The position numbers and the translations under genes were made by a program. The notes beneath the pieces were generated by a model, which searched no databases, had not been told where the DNA came from, and worked only from the letters and a program-made list of their open reading frames with translations. This document shows, piece by piece, positions 1 through 8,232 of a stretch of DNA of 46,344 nucleotides (position 1 is the first letter of the stretch; each line of letters starts with the position of its first letter). The DNA is taken from contig NZ_JAQBOW010000104.1 in NCBI RefSeq assembly GCF_028287845.1, forward strand, positions 1 through 46,344. Direction: 5' to 3'. Origin of the DNA: Mucilaginibacter sp. Lineage in GTDB: Bacteria; Bacteroidota; Bacteroidia; Sphingobacteriales; Sphingobacteriaceae.

Positions 1-68
1 GAACAGAGAAGTCAAGCCCGCCAGAGCCGATGGTACTGCGGTAAAACGTGGGAGAGTAGGTCGGTGCC
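1..68 (+). rRNA. rrf: 5S ribosomal RNA, 3' part
   Basis: The first bases match the conserved 3' half of Bacteroidota 5S rRNA, including the GAACAGAGAAG segment, the GCCGATGGTACTGC helix and the GGGAGAGTAGGTCGGTGCC end. The 5' part lies outside the window, so this is the tail of an rRNA operon. A hairpin terminator follows within about 20 bases. The exact 3' end is estimated. Confidence 0.93.
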
Positions 69-83
69 CAATTTAAATCAGGA

Positions 84-120
84 AAACCCTGTGAACTAAA
101 GTTCATGGGGTTTCTTGTTT
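84..120 (+). terminator. rRNA operon terminator
   Basis: AACCCTGTGAAC pairs with GTTCATGGGGTT across a TAAA loop, with G-T wobbles, and is followed by a T-rich tract. It lies directly after the 5S rRNA gene and probably ends the rRNA operon. Confidence 0.75.
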
Positions 121-227
121 TATGGCACTTAGGTAATTAACCCGGTAATTAACCCGTCCGGGCGGGTGAAATATCGCTGCAATATCTAAGGTTGAAATTG
201 GTATGGTTATATAAGTATTTAAATCAT

Positions 228-235
228 TACATTTG
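228..235 (+). promoter_or_regulatory. Candidate -7 box for the desaturase gene
   Basis: TACATTTG fits the Bacteroidota -7 consensus TAnnTTTG and lies 18 bases before the desaturase start. A clear -33 TTTG element was not seen at the expected spacing, so the call rests on the -7 box and its position. Confidence 0.35.
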
Positions 236-252
236 TTGATTAATCAATTATT

Positions 253-1233
253 ATGATATTTTTTGAAGAAAAAAGGCAGGAAGTAATGGCACATATTGAG
301 AAATTCATGCTTGAAAAAATGCAGGAATATCTTAAGCCCATCGACACCATCTGGCAACCATCTGATTTTTTGCCGGATTCTACAAGTAACACTTTTTTCA
401 GCGAAATTAAAGACATGCAGGAAACAGCCAAAGGTCTGTCATACGATTTGATGGCTGTTTTAATTGGCGATACTATTACTGAAGAAGCTTTACCGACCTA
501 TGAATCATGGTTAACTATGGTTGAAGGCGTATCAAAAAATGAAGAGGGCGGCTGGATGAAATGGACCAGGCAATGGACAGCCGAAGAGAATCGCCATGGC
601 GATCTGTTGAACAAATACTTATATCTTTCGGGCCGTGTTAACATGCGCGCTATGGAGGTATCCACCCAATATTTAATTGCCGACGGATTTGATATTGGTA
701 CCGGTCATGATCCATACCGTAACTTTATATACACTTCTTTCCAGGAGCTGGCCACTAATGTATCTCACCGCAGGGTAGCGTCGCAGGCAAAAAAAGATGG
801 CGATGTGTTATTGTCAAAAATATGCGGTGTTATTGCTTCTGATGAAATGCGCCACGCAAAAGCATATAAATATTTTATCGAGAAAATTTTTGAGGTGGAT
901 CCTAACGAGGCAATGTTAGCTTTTGAGGATATGATGCGCAAGAAAATTGTTATGCCTGCTCACTTTTTACGCGAAGTAGGTTTAAAAATAGGCCAAACCT
1001 TTGGCCACTTTACTGATGCCGCACAACGGCTGGGTATTTATACCGCTGTTGACTATGTGGATATTTTGAAAGAACTTATAGCCGACTGGCATATTGAAAG
1101 CATAGGCGACCTGAATGAATCGGGCGAGAAGGCACGCGATTATATTGTTAACCTGCCAGACCGTTTATTGCGCGTTGCCGAAAGAATGAAAAATCCGATG
1201 TTAGAGTATAAATTCAGCTGGATAAACGGATAA
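253..1233 (+). CDS. Acyl-ACP desaturase
   Basis: A 326-residue soluble diiron fatty acid desaturase that should insert a cis double bond into acyl chains carried on acyl carrier protein, making unsaturated fatty acids for membrane lipids. The two diiron motifs are visible: EENRHG at residues 111-116 and DEMRHA at 197-202, with further acidic ligands likely at E78 and E165. Length fits bacterial relatives of plant stearoyl-ACP desaturase. The start at 253 gives MIFFEEKR, which suits the family; an in-frame ATG at 286 follows an AGGAAG sequence and is an alternative. The gene stands alone after the rRNA operon. Family assignment is firm, while regiospecificity cannot be read from the sequence. 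Confidence 0.92.
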   Translation: MIFFEEKRQEVMAHIEKFMLEKMQEYLKPIDTIWQPSDFLPDSTSNTFFSEIKDMQETAKGLSYDLMAVLIGDTITEEALPTYESWLTMVEGVSKNEEGGWMKWTRQWTAEENRHGDLLNKYLYLSGRVNMRAMEVSTQYLIADGFDIGTGHDPYRNFIYTSFQELATNVSHRRVASQAKKDGDVLLSKICGVIASDEMRHAKAYKYFIEKIFEVDPNEAMLAFEDMMRKKIVMPAHFLREVGLKIGQTFGHFTDAAQRLGIYTAVDYVDILKELIADWHIESIGDLNESGEKARDYIVNLPDRLLRVAERMKNPMLEYKFSWING

Positions 1234-1236
1234 TTA

Positions 1237-1306
1237 GCCCCACCCAGCTTTCCCCCAAAAGGAGGGCTTTATGCAATTAAAGTCTCTCCTGTCCGGGGGA
1301 GATTAT
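1237..1306. repeat. Degenerate CTCCCC/GGGGAG intergenic repeat
   Basis: This stretch between convergent genes carries pyrimidine-rich and purine-rich blocks, including AAAGTCTCTCCTG and CCGGGGGAGATT, that resemble the arms of the palindrome at 2501-2675. It looks like a decayed member of that family and may also help end transcription. Confidence 0.45.
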
Positions 1307-1362
1307 TTATAATATGTTTGTTTTTAAGGCGTTCATGAAGGCTGCGCCGTTTGGAGAGGAAT

Positions 1363-1692
1363 TTATCCTTCGGTAACCAGATCCACTCCCCTGATATCAT
1401 CTGTGAGGTCTTCAAACAAGCTATTTAATATGGATTCAACTGTGAGTGAGTTTACATCATCCACATAATGTTCATTACGAGTTATCCAAAGTTCCCTGCC
1501 TTTTATTTTTAAATGGAACAGTACACCATCATACATTTCTGGCTGCGAAATTTCGACAGCATCGCCTACCCGCTCAATTTTAAAGTCGATATCTTCCTGC
1601 CTTTGTTCTCTAAACAACGGGTTAAGATTTTGTGTTAAATGCGCCAGTAATTTATCCGGATTGATACGTGTATGCAGGGTTATAACTTTCAT
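1363..1692 (-). CDS. Hypothetical protein, 109 residues
   Basis: A small soluble protein with no signal peptide or membrane segment. It is acidic at the C-terminus and alternates predicted helix and strand, with an N-terminal strand MKVITLHTRI and a C-terminal helix around SILNSLFEDL. No family was recognised. It sits about 110 bases downstream of the M23 peptidase gene on the same strand and could be the last gene of that leftward block. Coding nature is supported by an uninterrupted frame with codon use like its neighbours and no competing frame. Confidence 0.7.
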   Translation of the reverse strand: MKVITLHTRINPDKLLAHLTQNLNPLFREQRQEDIDFKIERVGDAVEISQPEMYDGVLFHLKIKGRELWITRNEHYVDDVNSLTVESILNSLFEDLTDDIRGVDLVTEG

Positions 1693-1804
1693 ATATAAAT
1701 TACAATTCTAAAAAGGTATTGTTTTATTTCTGATGGAGATATCAACCCACCTGTGATCCTGAGTTGTAAAATTTCGAAAAATTCTGAAGATGAAATGACA
1801 AGAT

Positions 1805-2500
1805 TTATTTTGCAAGAAATCCCAATATCAAATTCGGATCAGGAATATTTTTAAGATATTTTTCTTTTTCAGAATACAGGCCAACGCCAGGGTAATCCCC
1901 TGTTTTGCCTTCCATATCAAACATCAGTTGAAAATGCAGGTGTGGGGGCCAGTGGCCGTTTTCATTGATATGGCCGAGTGCTGCAATTTTTTGATTTTTG
2001 CTGACGCTTTGTCCGGTACTTAAACCGGCTAAACTTTTGCGGCTTAAATGCCCGTAAAGACTATATAATATTAAACCGTCAAGATCATATTGTAAAATGA
2101 TGGTGGGGCCATAATCGCCAAAATTATCATTGTCCTGAAAGCTATGTATAGTGCCATTTAATGGCGAGTAAACAGGTGTGCCGGCATCACTCCAAATATC
2201 AATGCCTAAATGTAAACGGCGCGGTTCATTGCCGGCATCAAACAGGGCGCTACGGGCATAAATAGTTCTGTGCTCCATATAACCACCAATGCCATAACGG
2301 CTATTGCTTGCCGTGAGTTTGGCATTTATCCAGCGGCTAAATTGCTCACTGTCTGTAACAATATCAAGGCTTAGTTCGGTATTGGCAGCGGTAAAATCAA
2401 AGGGATAAAGGCGATCTGTATCTGCATTAAAATCAACTATCTTGCCAATAGCATCGGGGTGTGCTTTAATATATGCTGCTAACCGGGTAGATGCATCCAT
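1805..2500 (-). CDS. M23 (LytM-type) metallopeptidase
   Basis: A 231-residue protein of the peptidase M23 family, zinc enzymes that usually cut peptidoglycan cross-bridges. The zinc motif HLGID (HxxxD) and the later HLHFQ (HxH) are present, with the family pattern GTPVYSPLNG between them. No signal peptide or lipobox is seen, which is unusual for a cell-wall enzyme. The ATG at 2500 directly touches the palindromic repeat at 2501-2675, and the frame stays open into the repeat, so the 5' end may have been reshaped by that element. The gene follows rbfA on the same strand. Family call is strong; the physiological substrate is unknown. Confidence 0.85.
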   Translation of the reverse strand: MDASTRLAAYIKAHPDAIGKIVDFNADTDRLYPFDFTAANTELSLDIVTDSEQFSRWINAKLTASNSRYGIGGYMEHRTIYARSALFDAGNEPRRLHLGIDIWSDAGTPVYSPLNGTIHSFQDNDNFGDYGPTIILQYDLDGLILYSLYGHLSRKSLAGLSTGQSVSKNQKIAALGHINENGHWPPHLHFQLMFDMEGKTGDYPGVGLYSEKEKYLKNIPDPNLILGFLAK

Positions 2501-2675
2501 GGCCCCCTCTAAATCTCCCCCGGCAGGGGAGACTTTATTGTTTAAGTTTTTAAAAGCTTTCTACCGGAAAGCTGTTGAAAAGTCTCTAAAAGTCCCCCTT
2601 ACCGTAAAAGCCTCTACTGGAAAGCTTGTGAAGTGTTTGAAGTTTCCCCTACCCGGGGGGAGATTTAGAGGGGCC
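2501..2675. repeat. Palindromic CCCTCTAAATCTCCCC element
   Basis: Arms of about 35 bases at 2501-2535 and 2641-2675 are near-perfect inverted repeats built on CCCTCTAAATCTCCCC and its complement. The roughly 105-base middle holds two related copies of a GAAAGCT-type segment, AAAGCTTTCTACCGGAAAGC and AAAGCCTCTACTGGAAAGC. The element fills the whole gap between rbfA and the M23 gene. It has the look of a small non-autonomous mobile element or REP-like repeat. No coding capacity was found. Confidence 0.75.
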
Positions 2676-2677
2676 GG

Positions 2678-3049
2678 CTATTCAGTGTCCGGCTGTTTTT
2701 CTTCGCGATGTATTTTGTCGAATATCTTGTCCATACGATCTACATATTCGCTGGTGTCATCAATAAAAAACTCCAGTTGTGGTATTATCCTAACCTGATC
2801 CTTTATGCGGCTACCAAGCTTATAACGGATCTCTGAAGCATGTAATTTAACAGTTTGCAATGCAAGGGTTGTATTGGTGTTATTAAAAAAGCTTAAAAAC
2901 ACCCTTGCAATTGCCAGGTCGGGTGTAACCCTTACTTTGGTTATGGTTACCATAGTATTTGGTAAATAGTTCATGCCTTCACGCTGAAATATAGCGGCAA
3001 GGTCCTCTTGTATTACTCCGGCAAATTTTTGTTGACGTTTCGATTCCAT
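2678..3049 (-). CDS. rbfA: Ribosome-binding factor A
   Basis: A 123-residue RbfA, which binds the 30S subunit during late maturation near 16S helix 1 and is needed for growth in the cold. The family's KH-like layout is clear: an N-terminal helix with RQQKFAGVIQEDLAAIF, the strand TITKVRVTPDLAIARVFLSF, and the C-terminal PQLEFFIDDTSEYVDRMDKI. Length is typical for Bacteroidota. Its 3' end lies 3 bases from the palindromic element at 2501-2675. It lies 75 bases downstream of the lipoprotein gene and in the same direction as the LolC/E-like permease, an order common in this group. Confidence 0.94.
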   Translation of the reverse strand: MESKRQQKFAGVIQEDLAAIFQREGMNYLPNTMVTITKVRVTPDLAIARVFLSFFNNTNTTLALQTVKLHASEIRYKLGSRIKDQVRIIPQLEFFIDDTSEYVDRMDKIFDKIHREEKQPDTE

Positions 3050-3124
3050 AATGATTTAATTAACGCCAAACAGGCAAATGAGTTTGATTTTAATATTTAA
3101 TATTAATAACGTTAAAGTTTTACC

Positions 3125-3514
3125 CTATAGCTTGCAGCCTTTAGGTATATCTTTAGTAATAGTTATTATTTTTGTTACTATAAGTGTATTGTTATAACCT
3201 TCCTCGCCTTTATGGCCCCCGTCGTCATTTTTGTCAGACGTTACGATCTTGCCTTCTGCTTCAACGTAAACAGGTTCGTTGGGCTTTTCAAATGGCACAA
3301 GCTGCCCGTATTTTAACTCTAGCTGCTTCGAGCTGTCTGTAACCCAGTATTCATGCCCGTCGGCACAATCTTTAAATATTTTGGCTTCGGGCCCTAAACT
3401 ATACAGTCCCTTAAACACATGCGCAGCCTCTTTTTTATCCGACTTATTTTTACAGGCAAACATACCGATAACAATCAGTACACCTAATAAGTATTTGAGT
3501 TTGGTTATACGCAT
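3125..3514 (-). CDS. NlpE-like lipoprotein
   Basis: A 129-residue lipoprotein with a basic N-terminus, a hydrophobic core and the lipobox IGMFAC (Cys at residue 21), so it should be lipid-anchored. The mature part resembles the C-terminal OB-fold region of the NlpE copper-resistance lipoprotein family: FKGLYSLGPEAKIFKDC followed by a YWV segment and a C-terminal strand with VTKIITI. The N-terminal NlpE domain is absent. It lies 9 bases downstream of the LolC/E-type permease gene, which fits a shared envelope role. The NlpE resemblance is from motif memory and should be treated as moderate. Confidence 0.7.
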   Translation of the reverse strand: MRITKLKYLLGVLIVIGMFACKNKSDKKEAAHVFKGLYSLGPEAKIFKDCADGHEYWVTDSSKQLELKYGQLVPFEKPNEPVYVEAEGKIVTSDKNDDGGHKGEEGYNNTLIVTKIITITKDIPKGCKL

Positions 3515-3523
3515 CCAACAAAA

Positions 3524-4750
3524 TTATAAATCCTGTTTAATATCATCCAATCCTTTTATACTTAACCGCGCGCTAATACCCGACGCAATTGCCGAAATAA
3601 CAGCAACGGTTAAAAACACTACGCCAAAATCGGCTAATTTTATAGCAATGGGGTAGGCATCAACCACTGTCATTTTTTCGCCAAGCTTTATAAAGCCATA
3701 GTGTTGTTGCAATATACAAAATATGAAGCCAAGCGCAAGGCCAGCCACACAGCCAATTACAGATATCATCATTCCCTCGAAAAAGAATATGCGTTGTATT
3801 AAATTCCTATCAGCGCCCAAGCTGGTTAAAACGGCAATATCCTTGCGTTTATCAATAACCAGCATGGTTAAGGTACCGATAATATTAAATATGGCAATAG
3901 TTAATACAAAGGTTAAAATCATAAATATACTTAACCGTTCGCCACCCAATACTTTATATAATTCGGTATCCTGCTCCTTGCGGTTTTTCACGGTGAAGTT
4001 ATTACCTATTTTATCCTGTATTTCTGTCTGTACATTATCAAGGTTAGTGTCTTTGTTATAATTAAGATCAATAGATGAAACCTTAATCGGTATATCAAGC
4101 AGCCCGCGGGTAAATTCAATAGGTACTACAACTATGTCATCAAATTCCTGCTGGATAGAAAATACACCCGATGATAAAATACCGCGCGTAATAAACTCAT
4201 CCGCGGGGTTCACAGAAACAGCAGTACCGCGCCGCGGAGAATATATTTGCAATGGCGATTGCTCATCGCGAATATTAACTGATAAGTTATTTTGCACAAT
4301 TGCACCAATAACAGCCATTGGCCTGCCATCACTATGTAAAGTGAATGAGCCATCTTGTATGGTACTATCCAGCATGTTATTTTTTAAAAAATCATCACTC
4401 ACTCCTTTTAAGGTTGATATAAATGATTTGTTACCATACATAATGAGCACTTTTTCCTGCAATACATCTGTATAGGAAAATAGCCTTGCATCCTTATGCA
4501 GCGATTTAAAATAAGGTGTGTTAGGATCAAACGTTTTACCCATGCGGGCCTCTATCCTCAATTCGGGCGAGAAGTTACTGTACAGATTAAGCACTACTTT
4601 TTCTAACCCGTTAAATGCCGACAGTACAATAATTAACGCCGCGCTGCCAATTAATACGCCCAGCATAGATATACCAGATATGATATTTATGGCATGCATT
4701 TTCTTACTTGAAAACAGGTACCGCTTAGCTATATAGATGGAAGTATTCAA
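3524..4750 (-). CDS. LolC/LolE-type ABC transporter permease (FtsX family)
   Basis: A 408-residue inner-membrane protein with the MacB/FtsX layout: one membrane segment near residues 20-45, a large periplasmic domain, then three segments near 275-300, 325-350 and 375-398. This arrangement matches LolC/LolE, which release lipoproteins from the inner membrane for transport to the outer membrane. The start is a TTG at 4750: the family pattern begins straight after it (NTSIYIAKRYLF) and a stop lies upstream in frame without an ATG. No ATP-binding subunit is encoded nearby, so the partner LolD must lie elsewhere. It precedes a lipoprotein gene. Confidence 0.87.
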   Translation of the reverse strand: MNTSIYIAKRYLFSSKKMHAINIISGISMLGVLIGSAALIIVLSAFNGLEKVVLNLYSNFSPELRIEARMGKTFDPNTPYFKSLHKDARLFSYTDVLQEKVLIMYGNKSFISTLKGVSDDFLKNNMLDSTIQDGSFTLHSDGRPMAVIGAIVQNNLSVNIRDEQSPLQIYSPRRGTAVSVNPADEFITRGILSSGVFSIQQEFDDIVVVPIEFTRGLLDIPIKVSSIDLNYNKDTNLDNVQTEIQDKIGNNFTVKNRKEQDTELYKVLGGERLSIFMILTFVLTIAIFNIIGTLTMLVIDKRKDIAVLTSLGADRNLIQRIFFFEGMMISVIGCVAGLALGFIFCILQQHYGFIKLGEKMTVVDAYPIAIKLADFGVVFLTVAVISAIASGISARLSIKGLDDIKQDL

Positions 4751-4790
4751 GTTATGGGTTGTATATGATGAGTTTTATCTCACTGCAAAA

Positions 4791-5429
4791 CTACGTTAAA
4801 AATGGATTGGATTGTTTTTCAAACCCGATAGTTGTTTCGGGGCCATGACCGGGATAGATGGTGCAGCTATGAGGCAGGGTAAAAAGTTTTTCTTCGATGT
4901 TTTTTATCAGCAGTTCAAAACTACCGCCGGGCAGGTCGGTACGGCCAATGCTACCCCTAAATAATACATCACCGCCTATAACGTAATTAGCTTCCTGGTC
5001 ATGATAACATAAATGAGCCGGAGAATGGCCTGGCGCATAGATTAAGTTTAATGTAGTATTGCCAAAGCTAACGGTGCCTGTTTCGGGCAAATATTCATCA
5101 GGCATGGGCGAGGGGTCATACCGTATCCCAAACTGTGGAGCATAGGCGATAACCGCATCCAGCACATCCTGTTCGCCTTTGTTAAATTTTGGTTTTAGTC
5201 CGTATTGATCAAACACAAATTTATTGCCCAGCACATGGTCTATATGGCAATGGGTGTTTAGCAGTAAAACAGGATTTAAATTATTCTCTTTAATGAAATT
5301 CACAACAACATTTTGCTCGGCGGCATTATCCATACCCGGATCAATGATGGCGCATTCGCCGCTTTCATCATATAAAATGTAAGTGTTTTCGCTGAAGGGG
5401 TTGTTGGGGAATACTTTTACTGAAGCCAT
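4791..5429 (-). CDS. MBL-fold metallo-hydrolase (glyoxalase II-like)
   Basis: A 212-residue metallo-beta-lactamase-fold hydrolase. The metal motif THCHIDH (HxHxDH) lies near residues 60-66, with GHSPAH, GGDVLF and YPGHGPETT giving the remaining histidine and aspartate ligands. The short form without a C-terminal glyoxalase domain is common in bacteria and often acts on thioesters of glutathione-like or other thiols; the true substrate is not visible. It is the first gene of the leftward set running into the LolC/E permease, 40 bases away. Confidence 0.9.
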   Translation of the reverse strand: MASVKVFPNNPFSENTYILYDESGECAIIDPGMDNAAEQNVVVNFIKENNLNPVLLLNTHCHIDHVLGNKFVFDQYGLKPKFNKGEQDVLDAVIAYAPQFGIRYDPSPMPDEYLPETGTVSFGNTTLNLIYAPGHSPAHLCYHDQEANYVIGGDVLFRGSIGRTDLPGGSFELLIKNIEEKLFTLPHSCTIYPGHGPETTIGFEKQSNPFLT

Positions 5430-5735
5430 ATCTTAATTTAATTTCAAATTCGGAATGTTTATTTAATAGTTAGTATTTGTAATTATTAATATGATGATTT
5501 TCAGAATATTACAACTTTTTACTGTCCCACGGTGTCCCAAGTGTCCCACGTGTACCCACGTGTACCCACGTGTACGTGGGACAGTACAGTAATAACATTT
5601 AACGGTATAGGCCTATTGCTGCATTTGCTTACTTCACTGGGGAGTTAATTTTCTATATCGATTTAATCACCAAATGCTTTAAAATCATTAATATTTAACT
5701 AATTCCGTATTCGAATTTTCGCAATCTGCATTTTG
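5430..5735. repeat. Intergenic stretch with TGTCCCA-type palindrome (5521-5585)
   Basis: No gene is seen in these 306 bases. Positions 5521-5531 (ACTGTCCCACG) and 5575-5585 (CGTGGGACAGT) form a perfect inverted repeat. Between them lie short tandem units of the type GTGTCCCA and a 10-base unit TGTACCCACG, repeated, each holding the palindrome CACGTG. Related palindromes occur at 33655-33722, 34261-34296 and 43400-43441. The rest is AT-rich and should hold the promoter of the MBL gene and the end of gldD. Confidence 0.7.
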
Positions 5736-6332
5736 CTACTTCCACCTAAAGCTTTTTATCATCACACCAATATCCTGCTTAACAAAGTTTAGCACAGGTT
5801 GTATGGAATCAAGCCGAGGTTCAGTATTAAAATACAATGCACCACGCAGATAGTTTTTTGCACTATCAGTTAAAAAAAACTGTACAGATGATGCCGCGTT
5901 GCCATCAATAGTATAATAAATACCGTAAACTTTATGATCAGGAAACCGTATGTTTCCCTGGTCAATTCCGCTTGATTTTACGGTGTTTTTAAAAGCCAGT
6001 TTGCGGGCATCCTCAACCAGTTCATTAAATTCTTTTTTTGACGTAAGTGGTTCATAACTTAAATGGAGCGTGCCATTAAGCTGCGGAAACTGCATATTTA
6101 ATAAGTATTCCATTTTTTGTATACTGCCTGGCAGCCTGCCTTTTGGGGCAAGCTCCATATCGGCATACTTTGGATATAAAAAAGTAAAGGGGTAATTGGA
6201 TACATATTCCCGGTATTCTTTTTTAGGCAATACAATACGGTAATATCCCCTTGGTTTTGGAGAATAATCATGATTGCCCCCGCAAGCGGCCAAAAACAAT
6301 AAGGCAAATATTATTATTGCAAATATTCTCAT
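5736..6332 (-). CDS. gldD: Gliding motility lipoprotein GldD
   Basis: A 198-residue lipoprotein matching GldD, a component needed for gliding and for type IX secretion in Bacteroidota. The mature start carries the family hallmark YSPKPRGYYRIVLPKKEY, followed by YPFTFLYPKYA. The start was set at 6332 because this gives MRIFAIIIFALLFLAAC, a proper lipoprotein signal with Cys at residue 17; a longer frame to 6365 only adds residues that overlap aroE. The start codon overlaps the aroE stop in an ATGA, which suggests translational coupling. The protein should sit in the periplasm or inner side of the envelope. Confidence 0.92.
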   Translation of the reverse strand: MRIFAIIIFALLFLAACGGNHDYSPKPRGYYRIVLPKKEYREYVSNYPFTFLYPKYADMELAPKGRLPGSIQKMEYLLNMQFPQLNGTLHLSYEPLTSKKEFNELVEDARKLAFKNTVKSSGIDQGNIRFPDHKVYGIYYTIDGNAASSVQFFLTDSAKNYLRGALYFNTEPRLDSIQPVLNFVKQDIGVMIKSFRWK

Positions 6333-7129
6333 GGATACTTCTCCTTCGCTGTCCATATCTCCCATGATTTTTCGGCTTGTAATACCAGCATTTCGTAGCC
6401 ATTTTTAGAGGTTGCACCCTGTTCTGCACCTTTTTGTAAAAATAGGGTTTCTGCAGGATTATATATCAGATCGTACAATAAATGCTCGTTAGTTATTGCC
6501 TCGTAAGGTATTGGCGGACATTCATCAATTTTTGGCGCCGTACCCAGCGGCGTGGTATTTATAATGAGTTTATGGCTTTTTATATGATGCGGCTTCAGAT
6601 CTTTAAACAACAAATTACCAGGATGCGGACTGCGGGTAACTACTTTAAAGTTAATTTCAAGGTTTTCAAGGACACATTTAACAGCTTGTGCCGCGCCACC
6701 ATCGCCTAATATTAAGGCATCGGTATGCTGATTTCTTAATAATGGCCTTAATGACATTTCAAAGCCGTAAATATCTGTATTAAAGCCTTCCAGCCTAAAA
6801 TCATGCCCCTCCACGCCAACCTCGCCAGAGAATGCTGCCAGTAACGGGCTTTCTTTGCTTATGCGTATGCAATTTACCGCGCCCGCCGCACGTGCATCAT
6901 GTTCTATCCAGTCCAGGTATTTTAATACATTCTTTTTATGCGGAACAGTAACATTAAGGCCGCATAATTGCGGATTAACATCTAAGAGGTCCTGCAAATC
7001 TTTTATATGTTCTAACGGATAAAGGTCATATACCGCGTCGGTAATATTTTCATCGGCAAACTTTGTGGTGAAGTATTTTTTTGAAAAAGAATGCGAAAGC
7101 GGAAAGCCGATAAGCCCATATTGTTTCAT
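6329..7129 (-). CDS. aroE: Shikimate dehydrogenase
   Basis: A 266-residue AroE that reduces 3-dehydroshikimate to shikimate with NADPH in the aromatic amino acid pathway. Visible features are the substrate-binding start GLIGFPLSHSFS, the catalytic segment NVTVPHKK with its lysine, GFNTDIYGF, and the nucleotide-binding loop LGDGGAAQA. The C-terminal NGYEMLVLQAEKSWEIW is typical. Length is normal for the family. The gene overlaps gldD by 4 bases and has its own upstream region of about 165 bases shared with the divergent SDR gene. Confidence 0.94.
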   Translation of the reverse strand: MKQYGLIGFPLSHSFSKKYFTTKFADENITDAVYDLYPLEHIKDLQDLLDVNPQLCGLNVTVPHKKNVLKYLDWIEHDARAAGAVNCIRISKESPLLAAFSGEVGVEGHDFRLEGFNTDIYGFEMSLRPLLRNQHTDALILGDGGAAQAVKCVLENLEINFKVVTRSPHPGNLLFKDLKPHHIKSHKLIINTTPLGTAPKIDECPPIPYEAITNEHLLYDLIYNPAETLFLQKGAEQGATSKNGYEMLVLQAEKSWEIWTAKEKYP

Positions 7130-7243
7130 GCTGTAATATTAATAACAAACAACGAGGATTTTAAATTTTTTATATAGACGCCCGGATAATCTTTTTGATT
7201 TAACATTATTACATAAAAATCGCACCATTTATCACGCTTTATT

Positions 7244-7251
7244 TATATTTG
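7244..7251 (+). promoter_or_regulatory. Candidate -7 box for the SDR gene
   Basis: TATATTTG fits the TAnnTTTG consensus and lies 43 bases before the SDR start codon, within the divergent aroE/SDR gap. A matching -33 element is not obvious. Confidence 0.4.
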
Positions 7252-7294
7252 GAAGCACTTTAACCTTAGCTATTTAATTTATCTTTTTTAAAAA

Positions 7295-8104
7295 ATGAAA
7301 AAAGTAATTCTTGTAACCGGAGCTTCATCAGGTATTGGATTGGCCAGCGCTACTGCCCTGCACGAAGCAGGACACACAGTTTATGGCACCACACGTAACC
7401 TTGCAAAAAAGGTAAACGTACCTTTTAATTTAATTGAACTAGACGTAACCGACGATGCATCAGCAAAGGCCGCCGTTGATAAAATTATAAAAGCCGAAGG
7501 GAAAATTGATGTTTTGGTAAACAATGCCGGAAACGGTATTGCAGGCCCCGCGTATGCTATGCCGGTTGATAAGGCCAAGCAACAATTCGAGGTTAACTTT
7601 TTTGGTGTGGTACGTATGTGCAGCACGGTTATACCCGAGATGCTAAAAAACAACAGCGGTATTGTAGTTAACATAAGTTCGTTAGCCGGTTTATTTGGCT
7701 TGCCATACCAAAGCATGTATGTTGCCTCGAAATATGCTGTAGAAGGCTATTCTGAAAGTATGCGCATGGAACTACGTAAAACAGGCATTAAAATAGTAAC
7801 CATTAACCCCGGCGATTTTAAGACAGAATTTACCGGAAGCCGCGAAAAAATACCTTTTACGGTAGATCACGCTAAGTTAAAGGCTAATTATGACATCGCT
7901 ATCACCAGTATAGAAAAAGACGAAAATGCCGGTGCCGATCCATCGGCTATTGGTAAGCAACTGGTTAAAATAGTTGCTAAATCAAGTCCGGCGCACCAGT
8001 ATTTGGTAGGTGCTATCGGGCAAACCATAGCCGTTACTTTAAAGAAGGTATTGCCAGGTGGGATATTTGAGGGGTTAATGGCCGATCATTACGGGATAAA
8101 ATAA
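7295..8104 (+). CDS. Short-chain dehydrogenase/reductase
   Basis: A 269-residue classical SDR oxidoreductase. The Rossmann motif TGASSGIG lies near residues 8-15, NNAG near 87-90, the catalytic serine in NISSLAG, and the active-site YVASK (YxxxK) near 147-151. The N-terminal motif favours NADP(H) or NAD(H) without a clear choice. Substrate cannot be named. The gene is monocistronic between the divergent aroE and a palindromic repeat, with ATG at 7295 after an AT-rich leader. Confidence 0.9.
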   Translation: MKKVILVTGASSGIGLASATALHEAGHTVYGTTRNLAKKVNVPFNLIELDVTDDASAKAAVDKIIKAEGKIDVLVNNAGNGIAGPAYAMPVDKAKQQFEVNFFGVVRMCSTVIPEMLKNNSGIVVNISSLAGLFGLPYQSMYVASKYAVEGYSESMRMELRKTGIKIVTINPGDFKTEFTGSREKIPFTVDHAKLKANYDIAITSIEKDENAGADPSAIGKQLVKIVAKSSPAHQYLVGAIGQTIAVTLKKVLPGGIFEGLMADHYGIK

Positions 8105-8127
8105 TTTAATTATACAATAATACTCTT

Positions 8128-8218
8128 TGTCATTTCGAACGAAGAGAGAAATCTATACACCTGCATAACGAAATTAGCAGGTGTATAGATTTCTCCTCGT
8201 ACCTCATTCGAAATGACA
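8128..8218. repeat. REP-like palindrome, TGTCATTTCGAA family
   Basis: The left arm starts TGTCATTTCGAACGAAGA and the right arm ends with the complement, ATTCGAAATGACA, making a long imperfect hairpin with inner arms GTGTATAGATTTCTC. The left arm over 8128-8159 is identical to the reverse complement of 14292-14323. It separates the SDR gene from trmB and may act as a transcript-end or transcript-stabilising hairpin. Confidence 0.8.
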
Positions 8219-8232
8219 TTTTATTTTGAACA

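Noticed and set aside
2442..2798. 118-residue plus-strand frame across the palindromic element
   Set aside because: It spans the repeat and the antisense of two real genes and matches no family.
5521..5585. Possible CRISPR array from short repeated TGTCCCA and TGTACCCACG units
   Set aside because: Units are only 8-10 bases with no unique spacers, and no cas genes are present.
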